Source: CAZMNY01 sp964635375
Lineage (GTDB): Bacteria; Planctomycetota; Planctomycetia; Pirellulales; Pirellulaceae
Reading direction: 5' to 3'
Assembly (NCBI GenBank): GCA_964635375.1
Contig: CAZWOU010000011.1
Location: forward strand, 7,014 to 71,013
DNA length: 64,000 nucleotides
A program made the position numbers and the translations under genes. Positions within the stretch are counted from its first letter, which is position 1. Every line of letters starts with the position of its first letter. The notes beneath the pieces were generated by a model that saw nothing but the letters and a program-made list of their open reading frames with translations, searched no databases and had not been told where the DNA came from. This document shows positions 60,893 to 64,000 of this stretch, piece by piece.

Positions 60893-62311
60893 ATGACGCA
60901 CGTCAGAAAGCGAACCAGGCGCCGTTGCTGGGATCGACTGGCGTGCTGGATCGTGCCCGCCGTTCTGGCGGTGTCGTTAGGCCAGGGCGCGCGAGCCGAC
61001 GATATCAAGAAGACTGACCTCTATGTTCGGATCAAAGCGAACATCGACGCTGTACCTGCGATCGATACCCACGATCATCTGCGAGGATTCGACGAGATTC
61101 CCTCTCGCGTGCAGACAGCCCGAGGCAGGGGGATGACGCTCTACAGTCTCTGGGCTGGCAGCTATCTTCGGCGGACCACCGCGCTCACGCCATGGCCCGC
61201 CGACGGCTCATTCGAAACATGGTGGCAGGCCGCACGAGACGACTTTGATGACGCTCGAGCCACCAGCTTCTACCGCTACCTGTTGCCCGCGTTTCGCGAC
61301 CTCTACGGTGTGGAGTTCGATACGATCACCGACGAGCAGGCTCGCCAGCTCAACCGCAAAATCTTCGACAACTACCGCGACGAGAAATGGCTGCAGGAAG
61401 TGATCACGAAGCGAGCGAACATCGAGCTGATGTTCATCGATCCCTATTGGAATCGGCTGCAGTTTTCTCGCGAGTACCGTTTCTCGGCGCCGGTGCTGAA
61501 CGTGACTACCATCATGCGCGGCACACATCCTGATGTTTTCGCCTCCGCAGGAGACAGTCCGTTCGCCTTCGCTGCCCGAAAAAAACTCAAGACCGAGACG
61601 CTCGACGATTATCTCAAAGTGATTGACGCTATCTTCGCAGAGGCCGTTGCCTCTCGCGCTGTCTGCTTGAAATCGACACAGGCGTACCAACGCGGTTTGA
61701 GATACGAACGGATCGCGAAGGAGCGAGCGGCGGAAGTCTACCGGAAGTCACCGAACAGGATCACGCAGCAGGAGCAAACGGATTTTGAGGACTTCATGTT
61801 CTGGCACGTCTGCCGGTTGAGCGTCAAGTACGAACTGCCGTTCCAGATTCATACTGGCGACGCGCGCGTGCAGGGCTCAAATCCGATACTCCTGGTCGAC
61901 CTGATCGAGGCCAACCCACAGACGAAGTTCATCTTGTTTCATGGCGGCTATCCATGGGTTGGCGAAACCGGCGCGATCGCCATGAAGCATCGCAACGTGT
62001 GGATTGACTCCTGCTGGCTGCCCACGCTCAGCTATACGATGGCGAAGCGGGCTTATCAAGAATGGTTGGAGGCTGTCCCCTCGGATCGCATCATGTGGGG
62101 CGCCGACACGGTCCATGCCGAAGGCATTTACGCGGCGACCGAGTTCACTCGTCAGTGTCTCGCCGAGGCGCTGGCCGAAAAGGTCGAACGCGGCGAGTTG
62201 CGAGAGGAACACGCCAACCGCATCGGGAAGCAGATCATGCGAGACAACGCGTTGAAGCTCTTCCCCAGACTCAATCGCCTGCTGTGGCGTTCAAATGCAG
62301 AGTCTCGTTGA
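60893..62311 (+). CDS. Exported amidohydrolase-superfamily protein (uronate isomerase/AH2-like)
   Basis: The 472-residue protein starts at ATG 60893 with GGGAG upstream; longer in-frame starts would overlap the sulfatase. An N-terminal hydrophobic stretch (CWIVPAVLAVSLGQGARAD) suggests export. The metal-binding residues are intact: AIDTHDHLRGF (HxH), LPFQIHTGDARVQ (His), KFILFHGGYPWVGE (His) and RIMWGADTVHAEGI (catalytic Asp). The long inserted region at about 90-230 matches the glucuronate isomerase/amidohydrolase-2 branch. It may isomerise or hydrolyse a uronic-acid-derived product; specificity is unproven. It follows the sulfatase gene by 67 bases. Confidence 0.85.
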   Translation: MTHVRKRTRRRCWDRLACWIVPAVLAVSLGQGARADDIKKTDLYVRIKANIDAVPAIDTHDHLRGFDEIPSRVQTARGRGMTLYSLWAGSYLRRTTALTPWPADGSFETWWQAARDDFDDARATSFYRYLLPAFRDLYGVEFDTITDEQARQLNRKIFDNYRDEKWLQEVITKRANIELMFIDPYWNRLQFSREYRFSAPVLNVTTIMRGTHPDVFASAGDSPFAFAARKKLKTETLDDYLKVIDAIFAEAVASRAVCLKSTQAYQRGLRYERIAKERAAEVYRKSPNRITQQEQTDFEDFMFWHVCRLSVKYELPFQIHTGDARVQGSNPILLVDLIEANPQTKFILFHGGYPWVGETGAIAMKHRNVWIDSCWLPTLSYTMAKRAYQEWLEAVPSDRIMWGADTVHAEGIYAATEFTRQCLAEALAEKVERGELREEHANRIGKQIMRDNALKLFPRLNRLLWRSNAESR

Positions 62312-62366
62312 AGAGCCGAGAGAACGGTTCGGCTGCGGCAAATTGGTTACGTGAACGGGAGCGAAG

Positions 62367-64000
62367 ATGACAAACCAGTATCATTCGTCATGCGGCAAAA
62401 CGCCTGAGGTTTCAATGGCGGCTAAAAGACAGACGTTTGGCAAGGTCGTCGGCCGAGTGCTTGTGAACGTTATCTTGCTCGCCTGCGGGTTGTTCTCGTC
62501 TCAGTGCGAAGCTGAACTCTATCCGTCGCAGTCTTCCACGAAAGGCGCGGGCGTCTACGTCCGCTTCAAACTCGTGGAGCCGCTGGAGACTCGGTACCAC
62601 ATTCGTCTCGGCGGCTTCATCCACAAGCCCAATTGGTATCTGCCGCGAGCCGTGCTTCCCAGCGGGTCCGACAAGGACAAGACCCTGCGGCTTAGGAGCG
62701 GCGAATCGACCGAGTGGTTCGACCTCAAAGCCCACTGCGGCAAGCTGCTGCACAGCCGCCTGAACCGCGCTGGCGGCGTGGCGGAGTTCCCCAACGTTAC
62801 CGTTCAGCTCGTCAGCGAACCGAAAGTCGATCGCGTGCGTTTGTTGATTCAGCTAGCCACCGCTGCGGACGACCGCGCCATCGTTAGATCGTTCGATGAA
62901 ACGTTCAACGGCGAGCTGACCAGTTTCTTGGTGTCGCCAAGTCTCAGAAAGGACGCTGAAGCGTTGGAGACGGCCGCTCAGATGACGGCGCGACGGTTGC
63001 GATGGGCCCGCGAAGCCACGGGCGGAAAACGAATTAGCCCGACACATCACATCGTGCAAACATCGTTTTGGGGACCGCAGCGCCCGGAATTGAACGTTCA
63101 GGAAGCCAAGGTTCTTTGGTTGCTCGGGTTCAACGTCGTCGGCAACCAACGTGCGGAAGTGCGAGCGGCGTTTGAAAAGGATCTGCGAGTTCCGGGGCAC
63201 ACACACAGCGTTCAGTTCGGCCCAGCCGCAACGCGAGCGAAGATAGACGAGTTGTTCCGGCAGCATGCGGCCAAGCTGAAAACGCCGCTGGGCGCCGGCG
63301 TCCCCTATGGTCTCGCTGACGAGATCGCGGCCCGACCTCCGATCGGCGAGAACGACCAAGCTCTCAGCCACTTTCACCGCTGGCTGGCGTCCCGACGCAT
63401 CAACCCCAAAGAGTTGGACGTCGCGAAACTGGACGATGTCATTCCACTCGAAACACCCCCAGCATTCAAAGCGGCAGCCCAGGTGAACGCGTCGGCGGCG
63501 CGGCGCATCTTTTACTACACCAGCCGTTTTCGGCAAGAGGCCGCCACGCAGCGCATCCGCTGGCACACCGAGTCGTTTCACAAACACTTCCCCCAGGGGC
63601 CGATCACAACGACGTTGGTGGCCGACCATCCTTACTTCGGCGGCACTGGACTGGGCATGGGGTTCCACACGCCCAATTCCACTTGGGGAAACTGGCCGCT
63701 GGCGGTGGACTGGTTCGACCTGACGCGACGGCGCGCGGTGGACATGATCGGCATCGAAGATTGGATGGGCCTGCAGTTCATGTACGGACCAAACTCTACC
63801 TGGGAAGGATTCCAGTTGATGGGCTTTCAAGCTGCGATGATGCGGTCAGGCGGACGCGGCGAGACGCCGATCATTTCATGGATCACGCCAAGCGACGAGA
63901 CCAATCTGCGCCTCAAGTCGTTCTCGTCGCTCGCCCAGGGCGCCAAGCACTTCTTCTATTGGACCTATGGGCCGACAGCCACCAGTACCGAAAACTACTG
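62367..64000 (+). CDS. Large secreted protein, 3'-truncated at window end (possible glycoside hydrolase)
   Basis: The frame is open from ATG 62367 (GGGAG six bases upstream) through the last base, giving at least 544 residues. A second ATG at 62415 is possible. The signal segment is VGRVLVNVILLACGLFSSQC. A beta-rich region to about residue 180 is followed by a large domain with HHIVQTSFWGPQRPELNV, TTLVADHPYFGGTGLGMGF, MIGIEDWMGLQFMYGPN and LAQGAKHFFYWTYGPT. The last two, with an acidic residue and aromatic-rich strands, recall the TIM-barrel ends of GH42/GH5-type enzymes, but this is only resemblance. It continues the cluster strand and follows the amidohydrolase gene by 55 bases. Confidence 0.7.
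   Translation, partial: MTNQYHSSCGKTPEVSMAAKRQTFGKVVGRVLVNVILLACGLFSSQCEAELYPSQSSTKGAGVYVRFKLVEPLETRYHIRLGGFIHKPNWYLPRAVLPSGSDKDKTLRLRSGESTEWFDLKAHCGKLLHSRLNRAGGVAEFPNVTVQLVSEPKVDRVRLLIQLATAADDRAIVRSFDETFNGELTSFLVSPSLRKDAEALETAAQMTARRLRWAREATGGKRISPTHHIVQTSFWGPQRPELNVQEAKVLWLLGFNVVGNQRAEVRAAFEKDLRVPGHTHSVQFGPAATRAKIDELFRQHAAKLKTPLGAGVPYGLADEIAARPPIGENDQALSHFHRWLASRRINPKELDVAKLDDVIPLETPPAFKAAAQVNASAARRIFYYTSRFRQEAATQRIRWHTESFHKHFPQGPITTTLVADHPYFGGTGLGMGFHTPNSTWGNWPLAVDWFDLTRRRAVDMIGIEDWMGLQFMYGPNSTWEGFQLMGFQAAMMRSGGRGETPIISWITPSDETNLRLKSFSSLAQGAKHFFYWTYGPTATSTENY

Noticed and set aside
62853..63830. 325-codon minus-strand frame at the end of the window
   Set aside because: The plus strand is an open frame from 62367 to the end with a ribosome site and signal peptide. 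The minus frame is its shadow.

Overview
The window is planctomycete chromosome, most like the Pirellulales/Planctomycetia. The evidence is the family content: DUF1501, DUF1549/DUF1553, DUF1552 and DUF1592 proteins, a PVC-type propeller cytochrome, tandem sulfatases, Gfo/Idh/MocA oxidoreductases, an overlapping ECF sigma factor and Ser/Thr kinase pair, and a bacterial microcompartment shell protein. Coding density is high and base composition is moderately GC-rich. GTG and TTG starts are common, and many genes show Shine-Dalgarno sites. I saw no rRNA, tRNA, CRISPR array, transposase or prophage gene. Two 100-base N runs (17240-17339 and 45265-45364) are assembly gaps.

Region 1 (1-9357) holds the tail of a DUF1553 cytochrome with its DUF1501 partner, then a second DUF1549/DUF1553 and DUF1501 pair followed by two amidohydrolase-like genes. 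A beta-helix gene lies between the pairs on the opposite strand. The pairs look like exported, c-heme-linked degradative modules.

Region 2 (9381-16966) is mixed housekeeping and accessory: PIG-L deacetylase, GlsB/YeaQ membrane protein, a solitary tandem-BMC shell protein, a glycosyltransferase, a stand-alone receiver, peptidase T, a PolB-like 3'-5' exonuclease and a zinc-ribbon/VWA membrane protein.

Region 3 (16967-29203) is mostly on the minus strand. It holds a charged LRR-like protein broken by a gap, a sugar-handling set (Gfo/Idh/MocA, MFS transporter, TIM-barrel isomerase), a second oxidoreductase, an exported esterase, lysA, a secreted protein of unknown function followed by a clear Rho-independent terminator, infA, and a cystathionine gamma-synthase-like enzyme.

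Region 4 (29355-45243) carries a 13-bp tandem repeat, a secreted His/Asp-rich repeat protein, a glycerophosphodiesterase, the kinase/sigma pair, a WYL-type regulator, a sigma-54 activator with a degenerate receiver, a giant AsmA-like protein, a large secreted hydrolase, a YbaK deacylase and a polytopic membrane protein.

Region 5 (45664-64000) is a catabolic cluster of mostly exported proteins: esterase, Tat-exported TIM-barrel protein, DUF1592 cytochrome, DUF1552 protein, 1235-residue propeller/HEAT/cytochrome fusion, CocE/NonD hydrolase, two sulfatases, a uronate-isomerase-like amidohydrolase and a truncated large secreted protein. Together they suggest breakdown of a sulfated, acylated, uronate-containing polysaccharide. 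That substrate is an inference from families, not something the sequence proves. The best candidates for something not well described are the orphan tandem-BMC protein, the His-rich repeat protein, and the two amidohydrolase-like proteins lacking the usual metal-site residues inside a DUF1549/DUF1501 operon.
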